This document shows positions 11,861-24,949 of a DNA stretch of 64,000 bases, piece after piece; the stretch's first letter is position 1; every line of letters begins with the position of its first letter. A program made the position numbers and the translations under genes. The notes beneath the pieces are model-generated. The model was not told the DNA's origin. It worked only from the letters and a program-made list of their open reading frames with translations, and made no database searches. Source of the DNA: Laburnicola sp. R22_1 (Eukaryota > Ascomycota > Dothideomycetes > Pleosporales > Didymosphaeriaceae); assembly GCA_014281115.1 (NCBI GenBank), contig JACONQ010000018.1:1178001-1242000 (forward strand), written 5' to 3'.

Positions 11861-13131
11861 ATGGAGCCAAAATTGTCAAAACTCGAAAGTCAAGTTTCTT
11901 TACTTAAAAAAGCAAATACTTCTAATTCAACTATTGCTACTACCCTTAATAAGTCTCTACAATCTATTAAGACTGCTATTAGACGTATTAATAAGAAAAA
12001 TAAGGGAAATAACTTATTAAAAGGGGTAAAACAGGGGAGAGTAACTAAGGTTACTTCTAGAGAGAAAAGAGTTATTAATAGGGATTTAACTAAAAGCCCT
12101 AAGAAGACAAATAAGAGGCTATTAGAAGAGAATAGTTTTGGCTTTACTAAGAGGACGTTACAGAGAGTTTTAAAAGGAGAAGACTATTCTTTTAACGTCT
12201 CTAAGAAAAAGGCCTATTTAACTAAAAAAAGAGCTAAAAGAAGTTAATTCTGGGCTAAAGAGATAGTTAAGGAGCTAGAAAATATTAACTTTGCTAAAGT
12301 TATATTTTCTGACGAGTCTACTATCCAAAGGGGACATGGTAATAGGCAAGAATATATAAGAAAAAGGGGAAAATCGAAAATTAGGCCTAAACAGCGCAAA
12401 AACCGAACAACTAGTAAGTTATTAATTTCTTTTAAATTCTAGAATTATAGAGCCCGTTCTTCTCTATAATTAGGCTATTTTACTTTTTTTATATCTTTTC
12501 TTTTGAGCTAGTACTAATTCACTGAAAGCGCGAGATATTTCTATCTTAGTCTGGGGCTGTATTTGGATAGGAGGACGTTCTAAACTAGTGTTTTGAAGGG
12601 ACCCTATTAAAACTAGGACCTTTAATAACACTAGATATATACAGGAGTGTTTAAATTCTATCTTAAAACCTCTTTTAAAAAGAGGTAAGTAAAGTACCCT
12701 TTTTCTTCTTTTTGCTTTTTTCTTTTAATATATAATATATATATATATATATTATATTTTTATAATCTTATTCTTTATACTAATTATAACTAGGCTGGAA
12801 ATTTCAACAGGATAATTCGAAGATCCACGGAACTCCACAGGTGAAAAGGTGGTTTTCTAGGAATAAAGTCTTTGTTTTTGGGCATCCACCCTATTCGCTA
12901 GACTTAAATCCTATAGAAAACGTTTGGAGTCTATTAAAAGATAGGCTAGGAAAAAGAAATAGGGCTTCTTTAGGCTTTGGCACTAGTAAATCTAGTGTAG
13001 AAGCCTTTAAAAGAGCTATACAAGAGGAGTGGGATTTAATTCCACAGGAGGCTATAGATCATTGTATACTATCTTTGCCTAAGCATTATAATGACGTTAT
13101 AGAGGCTAAAGGATGGTATACTAAGTACTAG
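11861..13131 (+). pseudogene. Tc1/mariner DD34E transposase with two introns and two in-frame stops
   Basis: The best model starts at ATG 11,861, with exons 11,861-12,413, 12,529-12,684 and 12,794-13,131. Introns have GT..AG ends and the first has a CTAAT branch-like site. Phases close perfectly to 349 codons, normal for this family. The N-terminal third is basic and resembles a helix-turn-helix DNA-binding domain. The catalytic triad is visible: DEST in exon 1, QQDN at the start of exon 3, and DLNPIE, with exactly 34 residues between the second D and the E. Stops lie at TAA 12,245-12,247 and TGA 12,594-12,596; both are one C-to-T step from CAA and CGA, as RIP makes. The copy cannot supply transposase as it stands. 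Confidence 0.85.
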
Positions 13132-13421
13132 TTATATATTATTTACTAGTTCTATCTAATTGTTTAATTTTAATTAACTTTTATCTTTTTCCTTAAAATT
13201 ATTATTTCTATGAATAAACCTATAATAGAAATTAGGTTATATAGTCCATATATACTAAACTATAATATATATAAGTTATAGAATTTTATCTACGTAGAAA
13301 ACAAAGTTATATAGGGTCAAGGTTTTAAGAAAAAGTTCTCTTAACTTTACTAAGATACCTCTAGTTAGCGCTGATTACTAAGATCTTACTAACCTTCTAT
13401 ACTAAATGTTCTAAACCCTCT

Positions 13422-13523
13422 CCTTAAAACGGTATACTTTTTATTTACATAGTATTAAAACTCACCTAGTTATATAACTTTTAAAAAGGTATCTTTTTAC
13501 TAGGCGATTTTTTTGTGTCACCC
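13422..13523 (-). repeat. Right terminal inverted repeat of the Tc1 element
   Basis: Reverse complement begins GGGTGACACAAAAAAATCG and matches the left end for about 100 bases. It is followed by the TA target copy at 13,524-13,525. Confidence 0.85.
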
Positions 13524-13525
13524 TA

Positions 13526-16500
13526 CTATATAGTTGGTTTAACTATAAGTAGCTAAACCTATTATTGCGTAGAACGTTTGCGTGTTGTAATCCCTATTTA
13601 TTAGGTTAGGTAGTTAATCTAACTAGTCCTAGTTATAAGGCTCTAGCTAAGTAATAGAGTCTAGGTTATAGACAGCTATTAGATAGGCTGTCTGGCTAGT
13701 AATTAGGCTAATGTCCTTGCGAGTTAAGGTGGTGGGACGTAATAAACTAGCAGGTGGCTTATTATAGTATATAGTTTTAGATAGTATATTATCAAGGTAG
13801 TAAATTAGATAGTAGTAAGTTATAACTATTATAGACTAGTTACGTAATTCTAATTGTGGATTATAAGCAAACATCTAATCTATACTAAGAATAATATTAA
13901 AAACGCTAATATTAGTAATAAAGTATATTACGGTACTAGTGTGAGTACTATATTATATTATAAGGTCTATAGCTTAACTAATCTTATTTATAGTCTTACT
14001 ATTTATAAGATATAGAGTAATAGAAGTATTAATACTATATAGTTTTAGCTAGTATTATTTAACATATAAAGGACTAATAAAACTCGCACTAGCGCTAGTA
14101 TTTATAAGTTATTACGCTTTTACTTATTTATAAAGTGCAGTAAGTTTAATAAGATATATAAACTATAGCTATTTAACTTTATCTAATTAGGGTTCTATAT
14201 TAATAGCAATAGTGGAGATCTATTACATATACTATAGGTTAAGGCTAAACTTAGCATTTAGTTTAAACTTGTCTATCTTTTATTATACTACTACAAGATT
14301 TCTATATATACGCTACTAATGTTGCTCCCTTATATAGTTTTGCTTAGGAGCTACTAAAAATATAACTTCTTATTATTCTTATTAGGATTGTAGATCTTAT
14401 ACTTAGGTAACTTATTATGCGAATTATTATATTTATAAATACTATATAGTTAGTTAGAATTTGTCTAGATAGTATAGACGTGTTGGGCGTCTTTATAATT
14501 AATAAGACTAGAGAGGATAACGTAGAGGTACTTAATATCCTTTGCTAGAGTAATTGCGTTATTGTAATAACTAGTAGTAGCGTTTATTACTTAATATTCT
14601 GCAACTCTATATTTAAAATAAGCGTTTACCTTAGCTAGTAGATCTAATTTTTATAATATATATCTATAATTATTGCGTCTAGTGTTCTTATTTATACATA
14701 GAGCGAACAATATAGTATATATAGTAGTAGTAGGTCTAGTAGTAGTAGTGTTTGTTAAACAAGTTTTTAAATAATTAGGCGTAGTAGTTATAGACATACT
14801 AGAGTAACCTATAGCAGACTTATAGTTAAGGCGCTTTATATATATGGCCTAGTCTATATAAGCTGCAAAGAATTCCCTAGATAATAATAACATATTAGTA
14901 GTATTAACAATGCGACTATATATAAGTTAGTGGGCTTAACTTATTAGTAGGTAGTTAGATATACTTAGGAAATTAACAATAGCTATAAATTGCACATGCT
15001 AATTAGTAAGAGTTTCTCTAAGGCCTTAAACTAGAGAGTTGCCTATAATCTTCTCCTATACGTCTAGCAATTTATTCTCAAATAAGTAGATCTTATTAAG
15101 ATAGTTAAGCATATCTGTAATAGTTATAGTAGTTTTAAAATATAGGTATACTAGTGTCTAGACTTATCTCTTAAATTAGCTGCATAAGTATATAACACAT
15201 AACTATTTATTTAAAAAAGTCTAAAGCTTATCTATTAATATAATACGCTAATATTTGTAGTTGTTCTTATCTTTATCTTTACTAGAGAAATAATCTACCG
15301 TAGATATATAGATCTAGCGTAAGTACTAAAGATCTACTATAAGTTCTAGCAATAGAAATACTTTATAAGAAGATATTAGATAAGTCTATTATTATATGTA
15401 ACTTATATAACTTATAGTATATAAATTTAGATTATATTACAAATTTAAAGTAAGGGAAAGACGTGTGTAGTTAAGTAATAGATTATTAGCAGGTGTATAA
15501 CAAACTTTAATATTTAGTAGCTACTTAATAAATAGGATAGACTAATCTGCAAACTATTAGGGGTTATAGAATTAATCTTATAGTATAATATATACTAGTA
15601 ACTAACTCCTAAGCTTAGTAATATAGGTATAAGCTATATTTAACTCTTGCTAAACTACGTGCTCTATCTCTATAAGTTATATAAAGTAGGTTTTTAAGTC
15701 CTAATAATTAATACGCAGGACGTAATTATTAAGTAGGCAATTCTTAAGTTCCTTAAGCTATCGTTAAAGCGCTATATAATAACTAGTAGGGATTTTAGAC
15801 TTGCTAAGGGCAATAAAGTCCTTTTTTAATAAATTATAATGTGCCTACAACTAGATGTTATTCAATTCTACAATCTAGAGGGAGTTCCTATATAATAATA
15901 TATAACTATTTAGTATTTTAACCTATTTTAACTTTGTTATAAATTACTACTCTAAGACTTTATAACTAGTCTAGAGCTGCTTAAGTTCTTAAAGCTTAGT
16001 CTAGTTTTCTTCTAACTTATTAGTAACTTATTATACTATTATTAATAGTAATATAATAATGTCCTACTAAAATTTAGGTTTCTAGTTAACTGCGTTAATA
16101 AACTGTATATATCCTTAAACCTTAACTTTATCTAGCTTTAAACTATCTTCTACACTAGTTACGCTAACGCGAAGTTTATAATCTAGTATATTACTATTAG
16201 TATTAGTAATATTAGTAAAGTATATATACTTAGAGAGATTGGCGGGCAATAAACTAGCATAGTCTTATTAGTTACAGGTAGTTAGATAATCTAGTGTATT
16301 AATAAAAGGGTTACTTTTATTAAAAGATTTGCTACTATTCTTATTATTATCTGCAAAAGCCTTATTATAATCTTTGGGTTAAAGAAGTTTCTTTTTAAAG
16401 GTAACTTTGTACTTATTGCATTGTTGCTCTATCTCTAGCAAGTTATTATCTAACTTATCCCTATCTATAGATAAAGTACCTTAAGTAGTGCTCTGCTAAG

Positions 16501-19500
16501 TTAGAACTTCTAGCTAAGGCGTAGTAGCAAAGTTGTAGGGCTTCTTGTGGAAACTAGTATTATTATTATTTTTATAGTTTAGTCTCGCTATTTTGTTTAC
16601 TATATATAATAGATTTGTCTCTTAGTAAGTGTATAATTTAAATTAAAAGTTAAAGGTTAAGGTTATAAACTATAAGTATAGTAGGGTGCTATAGTAAGTT
16701 ATAATAGATAACTTTATATAAGATGTTATAATTATAGTCTATATATAATTATAAAAGATAGGATAAGTTTTAAAACTTTATATAGTGACACTAAACTCTC
16801 TAGGCTTTTACTAAAGTAGATAAGACTTAGTAGAATTACTATAAGATCTTAAGACTTTTAACTGCGTAAAATAAGCGCGCCTAATAACTAGGATTGCTAT
16901 TATACCGCACTAGAGCAATTTACTAGGGTTGTAGGTTTTACTAACTTAACTTATAACTATGCCTTAGGCTATAAGTTATTTAGGTTGTTACTATACTATT
17001 ATTATAGAGGTTCTGTGTATTATAAGTAATAAAGGAGACGTTATAGTTAGAGACGTTACTATTATTAGATCTAGATAATAACGTTAACGTTGTCTTATTT
17101 CTCATTAGTAAGATAAATAGGATTATAGTAATTTATAGTAACTTATAATAAGTTTAATAAATAGTTATTATATATAAAGCTTAGTAAGCTTATAAGTTAT
17201 TATAGAGAGCTATATTACTTATAAGTAAGTTATTCTCCTAGGAACTATTATAGTCGTACTAGGGGCTAATATCTTACAAGATATAACCTACGTACTACTA
17301 TAAATAAGACAATAGCTATCCTTTATTTTCTACTACACCTATTATTATTAATAAGTAACCTATAGATAAGTATTGTTATTACTATTAGTTATGTTAATAA
17401 CACTCTAGGGAAGGCATCTATACTCCTAATATATAAGGTACTTAAGGATATAGGAGAGCCTACCTACTATATTAGTTAATAGGCCTTATTATTAGTAACG
17501 CCCTAGAGATAGGCTAAATTTTAGATAGTTAAGCTATAGTTTAATAATTACTACTATAGTGTAAAGGCACTATAGAGATTATTATACTATATATAAGATA
17601 GTAGTAATACCTATATAAGGTGGGTACGTAGGTAGGCTATATACGTAGCCTTGCTTAGGACCTTACTTAGTAATCGCGCTAGTCCTAAAAGGGTAATATA
17701 ACGCAAGCGAGGGGCCTGCACCTTAGATTAGTAATATTTAAGTACCCTATTAGTAATATCTTTAGACTAATTTGCTATATCTTATACTTCTAGATTCTAA
17801 AGTGCAAAGTACTTCTTTAGTACCTAAATATTAGTAATAATGCAGCTTTTATAATATAATAATAGTATAACGCAAAAATTATACTATAAAAGCTTAAAAA
17901 TTTAACTAAAAATAAAGGTAATAAGAACTATAAGGGTAAGAACTAAAGCAAAGAGGAGAAAGAGTTTATTATAATATATAAAGCGCTAGAGACATAGTAG
18001 TAGCGCAAGAAGCTTATTAAAATAGTAGCAATTATCTAGGCTACTATTAAGGTAGGGGACTATAAGTAATAGAAGTAAAGGTAAGTAGTAGTAGTAAAAG
18101 TATAGAGAAGATAGGTAATAGTAGTAAGGTCCTAGGTAGTAGTATATAGCTTGCTAGTTATAAGAGAAAATCTACTATAGGAAAAGAGTTAGACAAAATA
18201 GTTAGATTAGTTACTATTATAATTATTATTGTTATTATTGTAGTAAGAAATATTATTAAAGAAATTATTAATTACGTAATAGAGTATTTAGTTAAATAGC
18301 TAGTCTAGAATTACATAATATTACAAATTGACTCTAGGAGAGAAAGAAGCTATAGTATATTTATTAGTTTAAAGAACGGTCTTACCTAAGGCCCACAGGG
18401 CCTTTATAGTCAAATTATATAATTAAGGAACTTTTAATTTTAGAAATAACGCTGTTATAGATAACTACTAATAATACCTCTACTAGCATCTCTACTGTCT
18501 ATAGCATACTTACTAATATCTAGATATCTACTAGCTACTATGCGCTTCTCTTATTACACGCTTATAATATCTTAAAGAACTTATTATTATCTATTATCTC
18601 TAGTAACGCGCTAAGGTGATTTACCTATTAATTAATATAGTTTATATTTACTTAGGTTGCTATATTACTAGTCCCTATAAATACTATTAACATATTACAC
18701 AGCTTAATAATAGCTTACAAACTATATTCTTATATATAGTAGCAGTCTAAGATAAGTAATTTTACTAGTTGCTTCTTACCTATTATCTTTCTTAGCTTTA
18801 GCTTTCTATCGAATAGCGTAACTATTTCTAGGGTGCAGTTTAGGAGCTTAAATATAAAATCTACTTTATAGTAGGGACGTATTATCTTAATTACTTTATA
18901 GTTTAGTTTTACTTAAGTTATTTAATTATTACGGTAGATAGATAGAGCTAAATAACTAGAGATGGTTCTCTTATACGTAGCTAGAAACTTATAGTCTATT
19001 TAAAGTTTTTAGATAATATAGAGCTATTTAGAGTTACTATAGTTTAAACTATAAATAACTTACTTTAGCTTACGCTAGGAGGTAGAGAGCTAAAGATACG
19101 CGCGTTATTAATTTAGTTACGTGTATTTACATAGTATCTTACTAAGCTAGTATATAGAAAAAAAGGTTATAGCTAAATTTTCTTTTACTATAGTATAGTT
19201 ACGGAATGTAGCTTTGTTTATAAAAACATAGTTTAAAGAGTTCCTATAAAAGTCTATAAGTAACTTTCTATTATTATTTTAGAATAGGAAGGTGTATATT
19301 GTCTAGTAATTTAATACTTTTATAGTAAAGAGATTTATAGTAGGTTCCTAAGTTAGATTAGTATTATCTAACTACTTAACTTAATAAAGTAATCTCTATA
19401 GCCTCTTTCCCCTTTAGGTAGATTTCTTAGCTAGAATATCTTTTATAACCTATTTCTTTTCTTCTTTAATAATAATAGCCCCTAGTTTTCTATTATCTAC

Positions 19501-20225
19501 AACCTAGCTAGAAAGAGAATCTTTTCTAGCTAAGCAAAGATAATTTACCAAGAATACTAGGTAGACTTTAAATAAAATATTTAGCTCTATATTATAGGAG
19601 TTTACTACTTATGTAACTATAAACTTTGCATTTTTCTAGTTTAACCTTTTATTAGGATAGGAGTTAGATAAGTAGTCCCTATACTAAAGCTAAACTTTAT
19701 CTTCTTTCTTTAATACTAGAGTGTTTCTTTAGTGCTAGTTTACTTATTATTCTTACTCTTATTAGGACTTAGCTATTTTAGCTTAAACAAATATAAAAAC
19801 TTCTTAAAACTTCTATAGCGAAGCTTTAGCAGACTTTACTAGTTATAGATTTTACTAGTAATAGTTAATAGCTTTTATCTCTACGTTTAGCTTAGCTAGA
19901 TCTATATTATACCTATAGTAGAGGAAACATAGTACTACTTTAGTAAAAGTAACTTCTTGCCTATTAATAGCTATTTGCACTATAGGATAGTGTAGGGCCT
20001 AATTCCTCTAATTCTATTATATAGAAGTATAAAGACAGGCCTTAATTATAAAGTTTATGCATTCTATAGTACTATTAGTTTTTAGGTATTTAAAAGAGAA
20101 TAATCTTCTTTAAATCTTTATTCTCTTATATAGATACCTTTAAAAGTTGCTTATAAATTAACCTCTATAATTAGAAGTTATAGCGTTAGAAAGCTAATAG
20201 TAGGCTATAATATAATAGAGAAATA
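13526..20225. repeat. Unassigned RIP-degraded repeat DNA
   Basis: No gene is supported. The composition is that of RIP-treated DNA throughout. Some stretches, for instance minus strand about 16.1-16.6 kb and plus strand about 18.4-20.2 kb, show a frame broken mainly by TAA/TAG, suggesting mutated transposon coding sequence. I recognise no domain in them. No LTR pair or terminal inverted repeat was found by eye. Confidence 0.45.
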
Positions 20226-20235
20226 CCTCTACTAT

Positions 20236-20370
20236 GTGTATGTGTAGCGTTATTTTATCTACCTAGGGGTAGGACGACAAAGGCTTTCATCTTAAATAAC
20301 ATAATAAAAAAAGCAGAGCCCCCTACTTAGTAATCAAAAAAGGTGTAAAAAGGTAATGACAAAAAAAAGG
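20236..20370. mobile_element. Short dispersed element S1, copy b (135 bp, 10-bp TSD)
   Basis: It begins GTGTATGTGTAGCG, contains the core CTACCTAGGGGTAGGACGAC, and ends in an A-rich stretch (GACAAAAAAAAGG). CCTCTACTAT flanks it at 20,226-20,235 and 20,371-20,380, an exact 10-bp duplication. Confidence 0.7.
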
Positions 20371-20380
20371 CCTCTACTAT

Positions 20381-21559
20381 GGTTTCTATCTTTAAGTCTA
20401 GTAGGAAGACTAAGACTATTTCTTTCCCTAGCCTATTGCACACTACTATTATATTTATATTCCCCTTACTTATAGGAAGCTTAGTAATAAAGTCTATAGA
20501 AATTTCCTTCTATATCTAGTTAGGAAGAAGGAAAGATTTTAGTAACTTTTATTTTATATTTCTTTATAGCTTAGTCCTTTTATATATATTATAGTTCTTA
20601 ATAGTTAGCTTACTAAATACCTTTTTTAACCTTTTTTTAGTTTAAGGTTAAAGTAGATTAAGATAGAAGGTTATGTATACTATATATAGCACCTAATTCT
20701 AATTAAAAACTAACTTTAAATATCTAATAATATAACAATAGTTTAAACTTTAAACTTAGTTTCACTTTGCCAATACTCTATAAGCTTCTAATCTATATAA
20801 GATTTACTTATAGCGTATACAGCACACCTAGCTTATTACTACTACTATTATTAGTTATCTACGCTTACGCTACTACATGGCGTACTTGCTTAAATAAGCT
20901 AACTTAATAGTATTAATAGCTAGAAGGATCTCGCGGATCTATATAACACTTTTGCTATACTAGAGCTTATTAATAAAGACTTTATTATCCTTCTTTTGCG
21001 TTCCCTACTAGAGGATTCTAGTACTAATAAAGAGTAGTTATATTTACTAAAGTAGGAATATAGTACTACTATTCCTTATAAACTAGACTAGCTACTAGCC
21101 TAACTAGTATATAAGGATAGCCTTATAAATAGTTAAGTATACTTATTCCTTATGCTAAATAAGTATTTTGTAAATAGAATAGAACTCTAGGGTAGCTATA
21201 ATAGTAGTAGTAGCGTAAAACTATAGCGTGTACTCTTTAGTAATAGTAAGTAATACTTTTACTTTATTCTATTATTATAGTATAAATACTTAACCTAACT
21301 TTTTATTTAGGTACTAAAAAGTATTTTATACTTTAGAATTTTAAGTTATAAAACCAGCTAATAGGGCTTAAATAGCTAAGGCTAGATATTATTAACAATA
21401 TTAAGATTAAGAAATCTTTTTAATAATCCTACTTACAATATAAAATATCTATCACTCGCCCTAAAGACGCTATTACTACTAGACGTGCGATGTCACGCCT
21501 CTACCTAGGAGACGCAAATAACGCGGCTAGGTATAATAGCTAGACGCTGCTAGAGTATC
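20381..21559. repeat. Degenerate repeat including an inverted copy of segment Y
   Basis: No gene is supported. About 20,600-21,300 is an inverted copy of about 28,130-29,020, shared for several hundred bases, and part is also related to 47.2-47.66 kb. It may be the end of an unidentified transposon. Confidence 0.5.
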
Positions 21560-22412
21560 TATTAAAGTTGCGTAACTTACGTTATATAAAATTAATAGTA
21601 ATAAGATTAATAACTTTAGTTACTTTCTAAAGGTGTATAAAAAAAGAAACCTAAGTAAAGGTAAAATTAACGCTATTTTGCTATTAATATATATATATAT
21701 ATATTACGTTTTATTATTGCTAACATTGTAGTAGTGCTAAGGCCTTAACTACTTTTATAGTGGCTGCTTCTAGTAAGAAGAAGTTAGTAGCTCGCTAGTT
21801 AAAACCTTAGAATCTTATATAGTTTTAATAATTTCCTTATTAGCTAGCAGCTTATATAAATTATCCCCCTTGTCTAATAGCACTATGTCCCCTAAATTAT
21901 TATTCCCTATATTAGAATTTAAAATTTTTATAGATTGCTTATTAGCTATTATAAACATAACTATTATAACCTTTTAAATTGTTCAAGTAGCGATATTATA
22001 CCTTTAATCCTTAATTATATTCCTACTAGTGTTAAAGACGCACTTAATACCTACCTATAAAATCTACACTACTAGAATATTCTTTATAATCTATATAAGC
22101 TAGAAGTAAAATATTTAGTAAACCTTCTACTACGCTAGTATATTAAACCTATTATCCTTTTTAACTATAGGAGTACTTAGGTATATTTCTCTTTCTAATT
22201 AATTTAGGCCTAAGTTATAATTAATATCTAGCGTAGCTAAACTTTAACTAGAGGTAGAGAGACTACTAGACTATAAACTAAATAGCCAAAAAGACTTTTA
22301 AAACTATTTACTGCCTTATAACTATTTTAGGTTAGTATTAAAGACTAAAGTAGAGTTCCTAGCTATTAGGCTATTATAGCAATTAAGATACTTTAGAAAC
22401 TATTAGTAGTAT

Positions 22413-22592
22413 TAAAGATCTTTGTTGTGTGGAGATTCTAACTAAGGTTAAGTCCGCACTATACATAGAGAGAAGTAAAATAGGAGGCACTAAAACCTAG
22501 TATCTAGCACATAGTAGTAGTAACAAAAGATATACAAAATAATAATAATTTTGTTATTAACTTTCTATATGGCAGTATTAGTAATAGTAGTT
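22413..22592 (-). mobile_element. Short dispersed element S2, 180-bp truncated copy, 16-bp TSD
   Basis: AAACTATTAGTAGTAT occurs at 22,397-22,412 and again at 22,593-22,608, directly flanking the insertion. The same 16 bases occur once, uninterrupted, in X copy 1 at 1,578-1,593, which is the empty site. The copy starts with the constant end TAAAGATC. Strand is given so that GATCTTTA is the 3' end. Confidence 0.8.
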
Positions 22593-22671
22593 AAACTATT
22601 AGTAGTATATATACTTATTCTGAGTCTCCTATATTTTATCCTATACAATTATTAATATATTAAACATCTTC

Positions 22672-23123
22672 GTCGTGTTAAGTCCGCACTATACACAGAG
22701 AGGAGTAGGCTGGTAAATAGGTTTAGGATACCTAGGTTAGGTATAGAGTTAGGTTAGGGTCGCATAAACTATAGGTATAGATTAGGTTAGGTTGCACAGA
22801 CCTTAGGTTAGGTTAGGTTAATTACGTAAGACCCTAAACCTAACTCAACCTATACCTAACCTAATTATATAAGACCTAACCTAATTACGTAAGACCTTAG
22901 CTTAATTTAACTTAGTTTAATATTATTTAAAATATATTTTTAATTAATTATAACTGCTATTTATCACAGACTAAATAGGTACCCTAGGGCTAGGTTAGGG
23001 TTAGAGTCTTATATAAGTAGAGTTGGGTTAGGGTTAGAGTCTTACGTAAGTAGAGTTAGGTTAGATTAGGTTAGATTATATAAGACCCTAACCCTAACCT
23101 AACCTATACCCATTTGTCAGTCT
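22672..23123. repeat. Telomere-like arrays in alternating orientation plus S2 fragment
   Basis: A short S2-like piece (22,672-22,706) is followed by TTAGGT/TTAGGG-type hexamers. The strand bias switches: G-rich to about 22,825, C-rich to about 22,900, G-rich again about 22,980-23,080, then C-rich to about 23,110. Spacers contain the palindrome GTCTTACGTAAGAC or variants. The outer edges are themselves inverted copies: GGTAAATAGG on the left and CCCATTTGTC on the right. Confidence 0.6.
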
Positions 23124-23926
23124 ACCTATACTCCTGCCGTCGCTACTTACTCTTACCCTTATCGCTTATAGTTCCTCGCCTTAACAACAGCCTAGATAAT
23201 TACCACCGCCTTAATAAGCTTTTTACGCCACTACTACGCCTCTAGATTAATAAGACGCGGCAAATTAGTCTAAAGACATCACTAATAGGGTACTTAAAGA
23301 TAAGCTCTAGAGGCCCCTTTAACAATCCTTCTAGTTATATAAGATTGCTAAATCTCTAGAAATTATTCTTAACTTTACCTAGCTAGTTATTTATACCCTA
23401 ACTAAATTTAATAATAGCTATATTGCTATAGGTATTAGATTTAGATATAATATTAGGTTGCTAGAAGATTATTATATTACTAGATATAATAAATAAAGAG
23501 ATAAAAATTTAGTGTTCTAGACGTTTCTAATATTATAAGAGGTAGACTTTATACGCTATGCGTATAGCAAACTATAGTTACACTACTACTAAGTTATAAG
23601 CGTAATAACTAAACTATAGTTAAGCATCCTATTGCCTATACTACTTTTATAGTTATAACTCTATATAGGTCTACTATAGCTCTCTAATAGTCTACTAGTT
23701 AAGAGATAACATATAACTTGGTTATACTAGATAGTAGACTATTTATTAACTACTATTAATAATACTGCTATAAAGAAAGTTAATAGTAAACTATTATTAT
23801 TTTATAAATATTTTGTTACTACCACTATATACTAGGTACTAGATTTTAGTACCTTCTATTTTACTCCTCTCTGTGTATAGTGCAAACTTAACCTTGGTTA
23901 GAATCTCTACACAATAAAGATCTTTA
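23124..23926 (+). mobile_element. S2 element, long truncated copy
   Basis: It matches the interior and right end of the full S2 copy at 29,479-30,753 and ends in the constant GATCTTTA at 23,926, where X sequence resumes. The left end is cut by the telomere-like block, so no target duplication can be read. Confidence 0.6.
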
Positions 23927-24570
23927 ATAATTATAATACCTTATACACTATAAGCTTTTATAAAGAATCTAATATTATTATATAGTTAAATAAGAAATCT
24001 TTCTTCTTATCTATTCCTAAGTAATACTTAAGCAACTTCTATTATTCTATTTTAGCTATAGCCTATATAGCTTCTATCTATCTAATATTATTTAACTCTT
24101 TAATAAGCTTATTATTTATCTTATCTAAGAAATTAGAAAGCTAGTTATATATAAGCTAGATATATAGAACCTACAGTTTTTAGTTCTTACTTAGAAAGTT
24201 TGTAGCCTCTTTAAACTTTTAAAGTATAAAGATAATTAACTTAAAATATAACTATTTTAAGGCTAATAGTTAAAGTTTCTTAAGATCTTTAAAGTCTGCC
24301 TTTATAGTATTACTATAAGCATAAGTGTTTAATCTCTTAATTATCTTTATTGCAATCTTCTTCTTTAGCTATATATTAATATTTGTCTAAAGCTTTAGTG
24401 TACGCTTGCATATATTATATATAAAGTTCTATCTTATTTAGATATTTTAAATTATAGATAATTTCTTCTTTAGCAGTGTATTACTCTATATTATAAGAAA
24501 TTGCTTAAATCGCTATAGTAACTAGTTAATTATAATGTAAATAGCATAGAGCCGCGCGCTAGTTAGTCTA

Positions 24571-24733
24571 TAATAACTTTTTATAAATACTTTTTATAGT
24601 AACTTTTTATAATAACTTTTTATAAAAACTTTTATAATAACTTTTATAATAACTTTTATAATAACTTTTATAATAACTTTTATAATAACTTTTTATAATA
24701 ACTTTTTATAATAACTTTTTATAATAATAGCTA
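24571..24733. repeat. Tandem AT-rich minisatellite in X copy 2
   Basis: Units of 11-13 bases of the form ATAATAACTTTTT repeat about a dozen times. The homologous site holds only about two units in X copy 1 (near 2,304-2,335) and about ten in X copy 3 (42,776-42,905), so the array expanded after the copies separated. Confidence 0.7.
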
Positions 24734-24867
24734 ACGTACCTTGCAAGGAAATTTAGAATAAATATCTGCGCCTAAATTTTATTTATATATTGCTACTATA
24801 ATATCTCTCTAAAGTTAAGATTAATAGGCGCTAATAACTTAAAATAATAAATAATATGTTAAACTAT

Positions 24868-24949
24868 GTGTGTGGCGTTAATTAAATCTACCTAGGGGTA
24901 GGACGACAAAGGCTTTCATTTCAAATAACATAACAAAGAAAGCAGAGTC
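24868..24949. mobile_element. Short dispersed element S1, copy c (82 bp, 9-bp TSD)
   Basis: It begins GTGTGTGGCGTTAA and ends after AGCAGAGTC. TTAAACTAT flanks it at 24,859-24,867 and 24,950-24,958. X copies 1 (near 2,476) and 3 (near 43,030) are uninterrupted here. This is the shortest clear copy of the family. Confidence 0.7.

Larger units (their letters stand above)
11416..13523 (+). mobile_element. Tc1/mariner-type DNA transposon, 2,108 bp, TA target duplication
   Basis: The element is bounded by TA at 11,414-11,415 and 13,524-13,525, with inverted ends beginning GRGTGACACAAAAAAA. The inverted repeats are about 100 bp long. Between them lies a transposase gene that can be spliced into one frame with only two stops. 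Nearby DNA is far more mutated, so this element probably arrived after most RIP in the region, or has been through few RIP cycles. Differences between the two ends are largely transitions. Confidence 0.88.

Noticed and set aside
22413..22592. S2 as a solo LTR of a retrotransposon
   Set aside because: Target duplications are 15-16 bp, not 4-6, and the element does not start and end in TG..CA.
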